The position numbers and the translations under genes are program-made. Under the pieces are notes generated by a model. It was not told where the DNA came from. It did no database searches and saw only the letters and a program-made list of their open reading frames with translations. Of a stretch of DNA of 64,000 nucleotides, positions 25,925 through 34,516 are shown in pieces. Each line of letters begins with the position of its first letter. Positions within the stretch are counted from its first letter, which is position 1. This DNA comes from Pseudomonas costantinii (GTDB lineage: Bacteria; Pseudomonadota; Gammaproteobacteria; Pseudomonadales; Pseudomonadaceae): the NCBI RefSeq assembly GCF_001870435.1, contig NZ_MDDR01000016.1, positions 238,457 to 302,456 on the forward strand, read 5' to 3'.

Positions 25925-26107
25925 GTGGATAGCCGATATTTGATAGGTCATATCGTTGCGGATGGCTGGTATCTGGTGCGCACCAGAGGCAGTCATCATC
26001 ATTTCAAGCACCCGACAAAACCGGGGCTGGTGACGATTCCCCATCCAAAAAAGGATTTGTTGGACAAGACCGCCAAGAGCATTTTGAAACAAGCTCTGTT
26101 GAGTTAA
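25925..26107 (+). CDS. hicA: HicA mRNA-interferase toxin
   Basis: This 60-residue toxin of the HicA family has a dsRBD-like fold and cleaves mRNA when free. The sequence VADGWYLVRTRGSHHHFKHPTKPGLVTIPHP contains the catalytic His in the GSHHHF motif. The start is a GTG four bases after a near-perfect AAGGAGG; the overlapping ATG two bases upstream is out of frame. It is followed 22 bases later by hicB, the usual toxin-first order. Confidence 0.95.
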   Translation: MDSRYLIGHIVADGWYLVRTRGSHHHFKHPTKPGLVTIPHPKKDLLDKTAKSILKQALLS

Positions 26108-26129
26108 CCGTCCCTGGAGGACAACAGAC

Positions 26130-26540
26130 ATGCTTTACCCCATCGCAATTTCAACCGGAGACGACGATCACGCTTGGGGCGTGGAAGTCCCGGACATTCC
26201 TGGCTGCTACTCTGCGGGTGACGATCTGGACGACGCCATGGCCATGGCCCGTGAAGCGATCGAAGGGCACTTCGAGATCCTTGCGGAAGACGGCGCACCG
26301 ATTCCCAGCGCGCAAAAAGTCACTTTGCATGCGGCCAACCCACAGTACGCCGGCTGCACCTGGGCAGTGGTGGATATTGACGTCACTAAGTACCTGGGCA
26401 AGGCGCAAAAGCTCAACATTACCCTGCCGGGCTACCTGTTGAATCGTATTGATGAATACGTACTGCACCATCCTGAAGAAAAAAGCCGTTCAGGCTTTCT
26501 GGCATCCGCGGCGCTTAAGGTGTTGCAACAGGATCGGTAG
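26130..26540 (+). CDS. hicB: HicB antitoxin
   Basis: This 136-residue antitoxin has an N-terminal partial RNase-H-like domain, MLYPIAISTGDDDHAWGVEVPDIPG followed by CYSAGDDLDDAMAMAREAI. A C-terminal ribbon-helix-helix DNA-binding segment (LNITLPGYLLNRIDEYVLHHPEEKSRSGF) follows. It binds HicA and represses the hicAB promoter. An inverted repeat GTGGT-N7-ACCAC at 25884-25900, just before hicA, is the best candidate for its operator. GGAGG precedes the ATG. Confidence 0.95.
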   Translation: MLYPIAISTGDDDHAWGVEVPDIPGCYSAGDDLDDAMAMAREAIEGHFEILAEDGAPIPSAQKVTLHAANPQYAGCTWAVVDIDVTKYLGKAQKLNITLPGYLLNRIDEYVLHHPEEKSRSGFLASAALKVLQQDR

Positions 26541-26625
26541 CTGCAACTCAGCAAAGTCCGAATGCCGCGAGGAACCCATATCGTGATGATGTCAGCTCGT
26601 CAGCCCTGGAATCGGGATTACTGCA

Positions 26626-26958
26626 ATGCTTGAGTCTAAACAGCACACGCCAAAAGCCATACTGCGCCAGGTGATAGGCTGGGTGTTGGTTTTGCCATTA
26701 CTGGTCTCGTTTGTAAGGCTGCCATTTCCCCTTGGGTTGGTCCTGGGGCTGGGAGCGATTGCAGCGTCGGCTTATGGTGTACGGCTGGCCAGACGCCACG
26801 CCAGCCGACGCGTAACCGTGTTCGCCTTGATCGTCACTCTACTCAATGTCATTTCGTTGGTCGTGATGGGGACCGCCTCAGTACTCATGGGACTCTATTA
26901 CGTAGCCTGGATTTACGGTTATCCGCATTACTCCAGCTGGGTTTACTGGAACTTTTAA
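26626..26958 (+). CDS. Small integral membrane protein, unknown function
   Basis: This 110-residue protein is dominated by three hydrophobic segments (VIGWVLVLPLLVSFV, LGLVLGLGAIAASAYGV and VFALIVTLLNVISLVVMG), ending in an aromatic-rich tail (YYVAWIYGYPHYSSWVYWNF). A basic loop RLARRHASRRV suggests the orientation. There is no recognisable family. It lies between hicB and ogt, without overlap, and its ribosome-binding site is weak. Confidence 0.6.
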   Translation: MLESKQHTPKAILRQVIGWVLVLPLLVSFVRLPFPLGLVLGLGAIAASAYGVRLARRHASRRVTVFALIVTLLNVISLVVMGTASVLMGLYYVAWIYGYPHYSSWVYWNF

Positions 26959-27055
26959 ACTCAGGAAAATTTGACCGCAAGAAACGTAGTTTCCAGCAGG
27001 GCTAATGGAACTACAGTCACATCGTAACGTTTACATCCTTCCAAGGAGCCCGCAC

Positions 27056-27556
27056 ATGTCCTACGAATACAAGCTCATGCCCTCCCCCGTCGGCCAGCTC
27101 ACCCTGGTCGCGCGCAATGGCAAACTCAGTGCAATTTTGTGGGAAGTAGAGCGAGCCAACCGTGTACGTCTGGGTGAATTGCACGAGGCGAATGACAGCC
27201 CGGTGCTATTGAACACCGAGCGCCAGTTGAAGGAGTACTTCGCCGGCACCCGCAACCGGTTCGAGCTGGAACTGGACTTCTCGGGCACCGACTTTCAAAA
27301 GCAAGTCTGGCAGGCACTGCTGACCATTCCCTTTGGCGAAACCCGTAGCTACAGCCAGATCGCCCAACAGATTGGTAACCCGAAAGCCGTGCGTGCGGTG
27401 GGGGCAGCCAATGGGCGCAATCCGATCTCGATCATCGCACCATGCCATCGAGTGATAGGTGCCTCAGGCGGGCTGACCGGCTTCGCTGGTGGGCTGGAAG
27501 CCAAGCAGTATTTGCTGGCATTGGAAGGCACCGGCCAGGCAGAACTGGCGTTCTAG
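27056..27556 (+). CDS. ogt: Methylated-DNA--protein-cysteine methyltransferase Ogt
   Basis: This 166-residue suicide repair protein transfers alkyl groups from O6-alkylguanine or O4-alkylthymine to its own Cys. The active site is IIAPCHRVIGASGGLTGFAGG, and the helix-turn-helix lies around TRSYSQIAQQIGNPKAVRAVG. The ATG at 27056 follows AAGGAG; the earlier in-frame start at 27005 lacks one. It is a single gene followed by a bidirectional terminator. Confidence 0.96.
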   Translation: MSYEYKLMPSPVGQLTLVARNGKLSAILWEVERANRVRLGELHEANDSPVLLNTERQLKEYFAGTRNRFELELDFSGTDFQKQVWQALLTIPFGETRSYSQIAQQIGNPKAVRAVGAANGRNPISIIAPCHRVIGASGGLTGFAGGLEAKQYLLALEGTGQAELAF

Positions 27557-27576
27557 AGACTAACCTGGACCACACA

Positions 27577-27613
27577 TAAAAACGGCGGTTGGAAATCATC
27601 CAACCGCCGTTGC
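27577..27613. terminator. Intrinsic terminator between ogt and the DUF4142 gene
   Basis: AACGGCGGTTGG-AAATCAT-CCAACCGCCGTT gives a perfect 12-bp stem. Read leftward it is followed by a short T run, so it should terminate the minus-strand DUF4142 gene and also block ogt read-through. Confidence 0.85.
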
Positions 27614-27631
27614 TCACTTCAAGTGACGGAT

Positions 27632-28159
27632 TCAACCCTCGCTTTGACGACCTTTACCGTAGGTCGACGCGAGGGCACGGGCTTTTTGCAGACGCTCTTC
27701 CAACTTGGGCAGTGTCTCATCCACCAACGCTTTTATTTCCGGCACATCCGACACCGCGCCTTCCTGCTTAAAGAGGGCGATGGCGTCTTCGTTTTCCTTG
27801 ACCTGTTGCGCGGTATAAGCGGCGTCAAAGGAGTCGCCATCCTTGAGTGTGGGCATCAGGGTTTCGGCTTTATCAACAATTTTTTCGCGCGGAACCACGG
27901 GCAAGTCGAGCTTCTTGGCGATAGCCGCCAAGTGCTGATTGGCCAGCGTGCGCTCGTTGATAACCTCGATGGTGTAGTCCTTGATTTCCTGAGACGACGT
28001 TTTGGCGTGGGCCATGCGACTGGTTTCGATATCGGCCATGCCTTTGGCTGAAGCCTCCTCGATGAATTCAGCCGGCGACTGGGCGAAAGCATTGCTGGCG
28101 CCGAGGCCCAGCAGCATCGCGAAACTGGCGGTGCGTAACCGGATAGCCATACGGCTCAT
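27632..28159 (-). CDS. DUF4142 exported protein
   Basis: This 175-residue protein has a signal peptide (RTASFAMLLGLGASNAFAQS) followed by a helical DUF4142 domain of ferritin-like topology: EFIEEASAKGMADIETSRMA, then VINERTLANQHLAAIAKKL. The His and Glu residues at family positions are visible. The start at 28159 (MSRMAIRL) is used because GGAGG lies just ahead; an upstream in-frame start has no such site. Its function is unknown. Family members are often stress or envelope related. Confidence 0.85.
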   Translation of the reverse strand: MSRMAIRLRTASFAMLLGLGASNAFAQSPAEFIEEASAKGMADIETSRMAHAKTSSQEIKDYTIEVINERTLANQHLAAIAKKLDLPVVPREKIVDKAETLMPTLKDGDSFDAAYTAQQVKENEDAIALFKQEGAVSDVPEIKALVDETLPKLEERLQKARALASTYGKGRQSEG

Positions 28160-28278
28160 GATAGGTTCCTCCAGGGCAAAAATAAGTGCGAGGGATGACA
28201 CCTCGCCCTGTATTCGAATTTTCAGGGCGGCAAAGGTTTAGAAAAAACTCACCCGTGCGACGAACGGTTTTCGTCGCA

Positions 28279-28920
28279 TCAGGCCGGTTTACTGCCAAAC
28301 AAGCCCGGTAAAGCGTGCGCCAGTGCGTTGATGGCGAAGCCGATAAACATCACGCCACACAGCTTGGTAATCAGGATTTCATGGCGCTGATACACCGTGC
28401 GCACCCGCTGGGCGCCGACCACACCGATCAGAATCGCGTAGGCCAGTACGCCGCCTACGAAGCTCAAGAAGATCAGCGACGGCAGCATCGACCACGTCAA
28501 CAACTCGGCACGGCTGGACAACAACGCAGTGAACGTTGCCACCGCCACCGGGTAAGCCTTGGGGTTGGTCAGGCCGAATAGAATGCCATGCCAAAACGGA
28601 TGCCGCGCCGCGCCCTGAGGCGCATCGCTGCTGCGACGCTGGGTGCGAATCGCGCGCCAGCCGAGCCAGAACAGGTAAAGTCCGCTGAGCACGCCCAGCA
28701 CATCAAATGCACCGCTGCCGACCTCCCGCGCGCCGACAATCGCAATCAGCGCCGTACTGCACCACACCACGTCCCCGAGCAAATGCCCACACAGGAAACC
28801 CGCTCCGGCGCGACGACCACGGGCAGCACCGATACCAAACACAGCCAAGACGCCCGGACCAGGCGTAATACCGTAGATAAAACCCGAAGCGAGAACGGCG
28901 AGCAGCAAGGATGGGGTCAT
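28279..28920 (-). CDS. LysE/RhtB-family amino-acid exporter
   Basis: This 213-residue membrane exporter starts MTPSLLLAVLASGFIYGITPGPGVL, the canonical LysE opening with the TPGP motif. It has six predicted helices, including NPKAYPVAVATFTALL at the family's NPK position. It would export amino acids or related metabolites. The start at 28920 is chosen because the upstream part of the frame is hydrophilic. fosA lies upstream on the same strand after a 54-base gap. Confidence 0.9.
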   Translation of the reverse strand: MTPSLLLAVLASGFIYGITPGPGVLAVFGIGAARGRRAGAGFLCGHLLGDVVWCSTALIAIVGAREVGSGAFDVLGVLSGLYLFWLGWRAIRTQRRSSDAPQGAARHPFWHGILFGLTNPKAYPVAVATFTALLSSRAELLTWSMLPSLIFLSFVGGVLAYAILIGVVGAQRVRTVYQRHEILITKLCGVMFIGFAINALAHALPGLFGSKPA

Positions 28921-28974
28921 GGGCGCGACTCTGACAGACGGTTGAGAGGTGGATGGATTCTGCACGTTCTCACG

Positions 28975-29385
28975 CTAGGGGTAAAACTTCATTCCTGCGT
29001 AAGGTTTATCGCGACACGCTTGCAGGCGCGATGCCAAATCGCCGACATGGGCTTCAAGTTTATGGCCATCGGGATCGAGAAAATAAAACGAGGCGCCTTC
29101 ACTGCGGTTGTCGCGCCATTCCTGCACACCAGCAGCCAGCAGACGTTCTACCAGCGCGGTGAAATCACGCGCATCGACCGTGAACGCATAGTGGGTGTAG
29201 TCCACCGCCGGCGCCGAGTGACACAATGGATCGAGTGACAAGCACAGCCATAGTCCGGGCAATGAGAGGTAGGCGCCGTTGTCCCAGGTAGCGTCGAGCC
29301 GAAGTTGCAGCACATTACGGTAGAAGCCGATGCTGCGATCCAAATCGGTGACGGCCAGGGTCAGGTGATTGAGACCTGAGAGCAT
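28975..29385 (-). CDS. fosA: Fosfomycin glutathione transferase FosA
   Basis: This 136-residue metalloenzyme of the vicinal-oxygen-chelate fold adds glutathione to fosfomycin. The Mn ligands are visible: His7 (GLNHLTLAV), His65 (DYTHYAF) and Glu111 ([10 protein letters not shown]). Substrate-contact residues Thr9, Trp46, Tyr101 and Arg120 are present, but the position equivalent to Lys90 of P. aeruginosa FosA is Arg91 (EWRDNRSEG). The ATG at 29385 gives the family start [15 protein letters not shown]. It is a chromosomal gene and shows no mobile flanks. Confidence 0.93.
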   Translation of the reverse strand: MLSGLNHLTLAVTDLDRSIGFYRNVLQLRLDATWDNGAYLSLPGLWLCLSLDPLCHSAPAVDYTHYAFTVDARDFTALVERLLAAGVQEWRDNRSEGASFYFLDPDGHKLEAHVGDLASRLQACRDKPYAGMKFYP

Positions 29386-29398
29386 GCGGTTTTTCCTG

Positions 29399-30307
29399 TT
29401 ATCGATGACTTGCAGACAATACACCCTGCACTTGCCCAATCAACCACTGCAACCCCGAATCCCCACCCCGCCGTGCATGCCACGCCAGCTCAACGGCAAA
29501 CGAGGGGATATGAAACGGTGGCGGCACGGCAGACAGGTGCTGGTGATCGATGTTGAGCAAGCCCCGGGACGACACGGTCAGAATCAAATCGGTTCCCTGG
29601 ATCAACTGTGGCGCCACGCCCCAGTGCGGCAAGCTGACCGCCACATGCCGCCGCTCACGAATCGCCGTCAATGCCCGCTCGATTTCCGGGGTGCCGCTGC
29701 CACGCATTTCCAGCAGCACATGGGGGCGCGAGAGATAGGTGGGTAGATCAAGCACGCCGTTTTCCGGCAGGCTGTTGCGGTCCACCAGACAGGTGTAATG
29801 CTCCTCGAATAAGGGCGTGGTGCGCAGTTCGGCGGGCATATCGGGGAAGACTCCGGCGGCCAGATCGATGTCGCCATTGAGTACCCCGTCCACCATACCT
29901 TCGCGGCTGGCCTGGATGATTTGCAGGTCGATGCCAGGCGCTTCATGGCGCAAGACACGGACCAAGCCCGGCAGGAAAATCGCCGCGCTGTAGTCCGACA
30001 TCGCCACGCGAAATCTGCGTTTGGTTGACTCCGGTTCAAAGCGGTTCGGCGCCAACAGTGCCTGCACCTGGGCCAGGGCCTCGGCCAACGGCATCGCCAA
30101 CTCCAAGGCACGCGCCGTCGGCACCAATGTGCCGCCCTGGCGCACCAACAATGGGTCACCCAGCAAATCGCGCAAGCGCGCCAACGCATGGCTGACCGCC
30201 GGCTGGCTCAGGTGCAAACGCTCCGCCGCGCGGGTGACATGTTGCTCGCAGAGCAAGGCGTCGAGGATCACCAGCAGATTGAGATCGATGCGACGAAGAG
30301 TATTCAT
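29399..30307 (-). CDS. LysR-family transcriptional regulator
   Basis: This regulator of about 302 residues has the NodD/LinR-type opening [20 protein letters not shown], with the helix-turn-helix [23 protein letters not shown]. The effector domain contains [21 protein letters not shown]. Alternative starts lie 9 or 18 bases upstream, and none has a good ribosome-binding site. It is divergent from a DUF606 transporter and lies 14 bases upstream of fosA. The spacer holds the palindrome AATTTAAATT at 30336-30345, a likely binding site. Confidence 0.88.
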   Translation of the reverse strand: MNTLRRIDLNLLVILDALLCEQHVTRAAERLHLSQPAVSHALARLRDLLGDPLLVRQGGTLVPTARALELAMPLAEALAQVQALLAPNRFEPESTKRRFRVAMSDYSAAIFLPGLVRVLRHEAPGIDLQIIQASREGMVDGVLNGDIDLAAGVFPDMPAELRTTPLFEEHYTCLVDRNSLPENGVLDLPTYLSRPHVLLEMRGSGTPEIERALTAIRERRHVAVSLPHWGVAPQLIQGTDLILTVSSRGLLNIDHQHLSAVPPPFHIPSFAVELAWHARRGGDSGLQWLIGQVQGVLSASHR

Positions 30308-30393
30308 CAGCTGCATGCTCAGCATAAGAACTTGGAATTTAAATTTGCGCGACGAATAACCTAGAGTCCAGAAAAACCTTTGGAAGAATCGAT

Positions 30394-30882
30394 ATGACGA
30401 CGTTGAATTGGGTGGGATTGTTAGTGCTGGCGGTTATCGCCGGGGCAGTGGTGCCGTTTCAGAGCGCGATCAATGCCAACCTCGGGCGCGGGCTCGGTCA
30501 CCCGCTGTGGGCCACGCTGGCATCGCTGCTGGTGAGCATTATCGTATTGCTGCCGGTAATTCTGGCGCTACGCCTACCACTGCCCAGCCTGACCTTTATC
30601 AGCAAGGCACCGTTGTGGATGTGGGCCGGTGGTGCATTTGGTGTGTGCTTTATTTCGCTGGCATTGATGCTGCTGCCCAAGCTCGGCGCGTCCGGGTTTA
30701 TTGCGCTGGCCATGGCCGGGCAGATTCTCGCCTCGCTGCTACTCGATCACTTCGGTCTGTTCGGCCTGGTTGAGCGCCAACTGACAACGCCCCGGGTGCT
30801 GGGGGCGTTGTTGTTGATTGGCGGGGTGGTGTTGATTCAGTTCAGCAGCACGCCCGCCCGTGCGCTAACAGCAGCGGGTTGA
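30394..30882 (+). CDS. DMT-superfamily transporter, DUF606/YdcZ family
   Basis: This 162-residue membrane protein has five hydrophobic helices. The family-typical opening is LLVLAVIAGAVVPFQSAINANLGRGLG, and FIALAMAGQILASLLLDHFGLFG is in the second half. DUF606 proteins are half-size DMT transporters of unknown substrate. The gene is divergent from a LysR regulator that probably controls it. Its stop abuts that of the convergent MFS gene. Confidence 0.88.
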   Translation: MTTLNWVGLLVLAVIAGAVVPFQSAINANLGRGLGHPLWATLASLLVSIIVLLPVILALRLPLPSLTFISKAPLWMWAGGAFGVCFISLALMLLPKLGASGFIALAMAGQILASLLLDHFGLFGLVERQLTTPRVLGALLLIGGVVLIQFSSTPARALTAAG

Positions 30883-32214
30883 TCAGCCCTTATCCAAAGT
30901 GCGCAGTTTTTGCGGCAAACCCCACAGCAAAAGCGCCGCCGCCAATAGCGCACAGACACCGATCACATACAGCGCCGGGGTGGTACTGCCGGTGAGGTCC
31001 TTGATCCGCCCCACCATCACGGGGCTGACAATACCGCCGAACTGACCGAGGGTGTTGATCACCGCAATGCCACCCGCCGCACCCGCACCGGCGCCCGCCA
31101 ACAACTTGGGTGGCAAGGTCCAGAATGTCGGGATCGAAGCAATGATGCCGGCGCCCAACATGCCCAAGGCGATGATCAGGAAAGTGGTGTGGTCGGCAAA
31201 AATCCCGGCGCTGAAGAAGCCGATCGCTCCCAGCACCACCAGACCGCAGACGAACTTGCGACGCTCGCCGGTGGCGTCCGACAGCCGCCCGATCACCACC
31301 ATGCTGATCGCGCCGCACACATAGGGAATCGCCGTGAGCAGGCCGATCATCACCGGGCTCTGGGTGCCGGCGCTGCGAATCAATTGCGGCGCCCAGAAGT
31401 TAAGGCCGTAGGACGCCACCTGGATCAGGAAGTAAATAAAGCCGAGCATCAAGAAGCCTGGAATGCGGATAGCCGACAGCAACGAACCACCATGCTGGTT
31501 CGGTTCATGCTTCGCAATACGGCTCGACAACAGCGTCTTCTCCGCCGACGTCAGCCAATGGGCGTCCTCAATGCGATCCTTGAGCCGGGTCAGCACCAAG
31601 AAGCCCAGACCGATGCAGGGTAAACCACCGAGCAGGAACAGCCAGTGCCAGCCGCGCATCTGCAATACGCCGTCGAGGTGTTCCAGCACCAACCCGGAAA
31701 ACGGCGCGCCCACCAGCCCCGCGAAAGCCGACGCCAGGAACAGCATCGAAGTGATCCGACCACGGAAGTGTTGCGGGAACCACAACGTCAGGTAATACAG
31801 CACGCCCGGTGCAAAGCCCGCCTCCATTGCGCCGATCAGGAAACGCAGCGCATAGAACTGCCATTCGGCGGTGACAAACACCATGGCCGCCGTCGCCAAG
31901 CCCCACGACATCATGATCCGTGCAATCCAGCGCCGCGCGCCGACCTTGTACAGCATCATGTTGCTCGGCACTTCGAAAATCACATAACCCACCACAAACA
32001 ACCCGGCGCCCAGGCCGTAAGCGGTGTCGCTCAGGCTCAAGTCAGCCTGCAGCTGGAACTTGGCGAAGCTGATGTTGATACGGTCAAAAAACGCAAACAG
32101 ATAACACACCATGATCAGCGGCATCAGGCGCCAGGCGACCTTGCTGACCAGGGCTTTTTCAGCATCAATTTCACCAGCCGAGCGCGCGCCGGCCTCTAAC
32201 GTATTAGTGCTCAT
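30883..32214 (-). CDS. MFS permease, anion:cation symporter (ACS) family
   Basis: This 443-residue transporter has 12 helices, with the ACS pattern YLFAFFDRINISFAKFQLQADLSLSDTAYG and IGAMEAGFAPGVLYYLTLWFP. The family imports organic anions such as hexuronates, tartrate, phthalate and 4-hydroxyphenylacetate. It is last in the run CoA transferase, lyase, permease, so it probably imports that pathway's carboxylate substrate. GGAGAG lies close to the ATG. There are 59 bases between it and the lyase stop. Confidence 0.92.
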   Translation of the reverse strand: MSTNTLEAGARSAGEIDAEKALVSKVAWRLMPLIMVCYLFAFFDRINISFAKFQLQADLSLSDTAYGLGAGLFVVGYVIFEVPSNMMLYKVGARRWIARIMMSWGLATAAMVFVTAEWQFYALRFLIGAMEAGFAPGVLYYLTLWFPQHFRGRITSMLFLASAFAGLVGAPFSGLVLEHLDGVLQMRGWHWLFLLGGLPCIGLGFLVLTRLKDRIEDAHWLTSAEKTLLSSRIAKHEPNQHGGSLLSAIRIPGFLMLGFIYFLIQVASYGLNFWAPQLIRSAGTQSPVMIGLLTAIPYVCGAISMVVIGRLSDATGERRKFVCGLVVLGAIGFFSAGIFADHTTFLIIALGMLGAGIIASIPTFWTLPPKLLAGAGAGAAGGIAVINTLGQFGGIVSPVMVGRIKDLTGSTTPALYVIGVCALLAAALLLWGLPQKLRTLDKG

Positions 32215-32273
32215 TGTTTCTCTCCAGCGGACTGCTCACAGGCGTCCGATTGTTTTTGTTGTCTGGTGCGGCG

Positions 32274-33215
32274 TTACAGCGTGGCGATGTATTCGGGCGG
32301 TGAATGCAAGTCGCAGTTGCGCCCGGCCTTGGCGACTTGCCCAGGCAATTCATGGCCCAACAGCGCCGGCAAGCGCCGGGACATTTGCAGCAGATGTGGC
32401 AGGTCGATACCGGTGTGAATGCCGACCTCCTCGCACAGGTTGACCAGGTCCTCGGTGCAAATATTGCCCGACGCTCCCGGCGCAAAAGGGCAACCGCCGA
32501 GGCCACCCAGGGCCGCGTCAAACCGACGGGCACCGGCTTCGTAGGCGGCCAGCACATTGCACAACCCCAGGCCACGGGTGTTATGGAAATGCAGGGTCAG
32601 ATCGCTGGCCGGTACTCGCTCCAACACGCGCTTGACCAGGCGCTCCACCTGGCGCGGATTGGCCATGCCGGTGGTGTCGGCGAGGCTGATGCCCTGGATA
32701 CCCAACGCTTGATAAGCGTCGACAATTTGCAGCACGCGGTCTTCATCGATCTTGCCTTCGAACGGGCAACCAAACGTGGTGGCGATGCTGCCATTGAGGC
32801 GCACCGGGTGGTCGGCGGCAAAGCTGACGATATCGCCGAAAGCGGCCAACGACGCTTCGCAACGCATGCGCATATTGGCCAGGTTGTGGGTCTGGCTCGC
32901 GGACATCACCAGGTTCAGCTCATCGGCCCGGGACTCGATGGCGCGCTGGGCACCCTTGAGGTTGGGGATCAGCGCCACGTAGATAACCCCGGGTCTGCGT
33001 TCGATGCCCTGGAACACGTGCTCGCCATCGCGCAGCGCAGGGATGGCCTTGGGCGAAACAAACGAACCGGCTTCGATCCGTGAAAAACCGGCCAGGGACA
33101 ACTGGTCGATCAACGCTATCTTGTCCGCAGTCTCGACCCAGGTCGGTTCGATTTGCAGGCCATCGCGCGGGGAGACTTCCTGCACGATCAGCGGGTCGGA
33201 ATAATCGGTGATCAT
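32274..33215 (-). CDS. Hydroxymethylglutaryl-CoA lyase family enzyme
   Basis: This 313-residue TIM-barrel lyase splits a 3-hydroxy-3-methylacyl-CoA, by family precedent HMG-CoA to acetyl-CoA and acetoacetate. Motifs are VQEVSPRDGLQIEP (Arg and Asp of the active site), GCPFEGKIDEDRV, LTLHFHNTRGLGLCN (metal-binding His pair) and the signature GLGGCPFAPGASGNICTEDL with the catalytic Cys. It overlaps the CoA-transferase gene by four bases. A relative acting on citramalyl-CoA or another 3-hydroxyacyl-CoA is possible. Confidence 0.92.
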   Translation of the reverse strand: MITDYSDPLIVQEVSPRDGLQIEPTWVETADKIALIDQLSLAGFSRIEAGSFVSPKAIPALRDGEHVFQGIERRPGVIYVALIPNLKGAQRAIESRADELNLVMSASQTHNLANMRMRCEASLAAFGDIVSFAADHPVRLNGSIATTFGCPFEGKIDEDRVLQIVDAYQALGIQGISLADTTGMANPRQVERLVKRVLERVPASDLTLHFHNTRGLGLCNVLAAYEAGARRFDAALGGLGGCPFAPGASGNICTEDLVNLCEEVGIHTGIDLPHLLQMSRRLPALLGHELPGQVAKAGRNCDLHSPPEYIATL

Positions 33216-34405
33216 TGCACCACTCCCGAGGTTTTCAGGCGTTGGATATCGGCACCGGTCAGGCCCAGGCTGCCAAGGATGTCGTCAGTGTGCTGGCCGA
33301 GGGTCGGACCTTGCCAGTTCACCGCGCCGGGGGTTTCGGAAAGCTTGGGAACGATGCCGGGCATCTTCACCGAAACACCACCGGGCAGTTCGACGTTGAG
33401 CAACATATCTCGCGCCTGGTAGTGCGGGTCGCTGACGATATCAGCCACGGAGTAGATGCGCCCGGCCGGGACTTCAGCGGCTTCCAGGGCACTGAGTACG
33501 TGGTCGATGGGCAGGCTGCTGGTCCAGTGGGTGATCGCCGCATCGAGCAAACCACTTTTTGCCGCACGACCATCGTTGTGGGCGAACTCAGGTGCCTCGG
33601 CCAGGTCGACGCGGCCGATTGTGATCATCAGGCGCTTGTAGATCGGGTCACTGTTACCGGCGATCACCACGTAAGCGCCGTCGGCGGTCAGGTAGGTGTT
33701 GGACGGTGCGATACCCGGCAAGGCGCCGCCACTGCGTTCGCGCACATGGCCGAGCATGTCGTACTCCGGCACCAGGCTTTCCATCAGGTTGAACACGCTT
33801 TCGGCCAGGGACACATCGACAATCTGCCCGTCGCCCTGGCCGGTCTTGACCCGTAGCAGCGACATCAGCGCACCGATCACGCCGTGCAGGGACGCGAGTG
33901 AATCGCCGAGGCTCACGCCCACTCGCGCCGGTGGCGAGTCGGGGTTGCCGGTGGTGTAGCGAATACCGCCCATGGCCTCGCCGATCGCGCCAAAACCCGG
34001 GCGGTCGCGGTAAGGGCCGGTCTGACCGTAGCCGGAGATGCGCACCAGGGTCAGCTTGGGGTTGAGGGCGTGCAACACGTCCCAGCCCAGACCGAGTTTT
34101 TCCAGGCCGCCGGGGCGCAAGTTTTCAATCAGTACGTCGGCGTCGCCAAGCAGTTGCTTGATAAGGTCCAGCCCTTCACTGGACTTGAGGTCCAGGGCCA
34201 GGGACTTCTTGTTGCGCGATTGCAGGTACCACCACAGCGATGTGCCTTCGTGCAGCTTTCGCCATTTGCGAAGCGGATCGCCCTGCCCCATGGCTTCGAT
34301 CTTGATCACCTCGGCGCCAAACTCGGCCATCAGCCGCGCGGCGAACGGCGCGGCAATCAGGGTGCCGATCTCGATCACCTTGATACCGCTCAGGGGAGCC
34401 GTCAT
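33212..34405 (-). CDS. CaiB/BaiF family (class III) CoA transferase
   Basis: This 397-residue CoA transferase has the opening PLSGIKVIEIGTLIAAPFAARLMAEFGAEV and the motif RNKKSLALDLKSSEGL, with a catalytic Asp expected around LVRISGYGQTGPYRDRPGFG. It would activate an acid as its CoA thioester for the lyase encoded next, with which it overlaps (ATGA). A LysR regulator lies upstream on the same strand, with a perfect inverted repeat in the gap. Activation of 3-hydroxy-3-methylglutarate is my inference. Confidence 0.92.
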   Translation of the reverse strand: MTAPLSGIKVIEIGTLIAAPFAARLMAEFGAEVIKIEAMGQGDPLRKWRKLHEGTSLWWYLQSRNKKSLALDLKSSEGLDLIKQLLGDADVLIENLRPGGLEKLGLGWDVLHALNPKLTLVRISGYGQTGPYRDRPGFGAIGEAMGGIRYTTGNPDSPPARVGVSLGDSLASLHGVIGALMSLLRVKTGQGDGQIVDVSLAESVFNLMESLVPEYDMLGHVRERSGGALPGIAPSNTYLTADGAYVVIAGNSDPIYKRLMITIGRVDLAEAPEFAHNDGRAAKSGLLDAAITHWTSSLPIDHVLSALEAAEVPAGRIYSVADIVSDPHYQARDMLLNVELPGGVSVKMPGIVPKLSETPGAVNWQGPTLGQHTDDILGSLGLTGADIQRLKTSGVVQ

Positions 34406-34488
34406 GGGGTGTACCTCTTATTCTTGGAATGTGGCGCCAAGGCTAGAGGACAGCAGCGGGGGAAATCCAACCGTCAGTTGGCAAGGAG

Positions 34489-34507
34489 CGTTCGCGAAAT
34501 GCGAACG
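34489..34507. promoter_or_regulatory. Candidate LysR operator before the CoA-transferase gene
   Basis: CGTTCGC-GAAAT-GCGAACG is a perfect 7-bp inverted repeat containing the T-N11-A pattern typical of LysR sites. It lies 84-102 bases ahead of the CoA-transferase start and just after the LysR gene. Confidence 0.6.
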
Positions 34508-34516
34508 ACAATGGAA

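Noticed and set aside
28975..30882. FosA as part of a mobile resistance cassette
   Set aside because: No transposase, integron site or composition change flanks it. Chromosomal fosA is normal in Pseudomonas.
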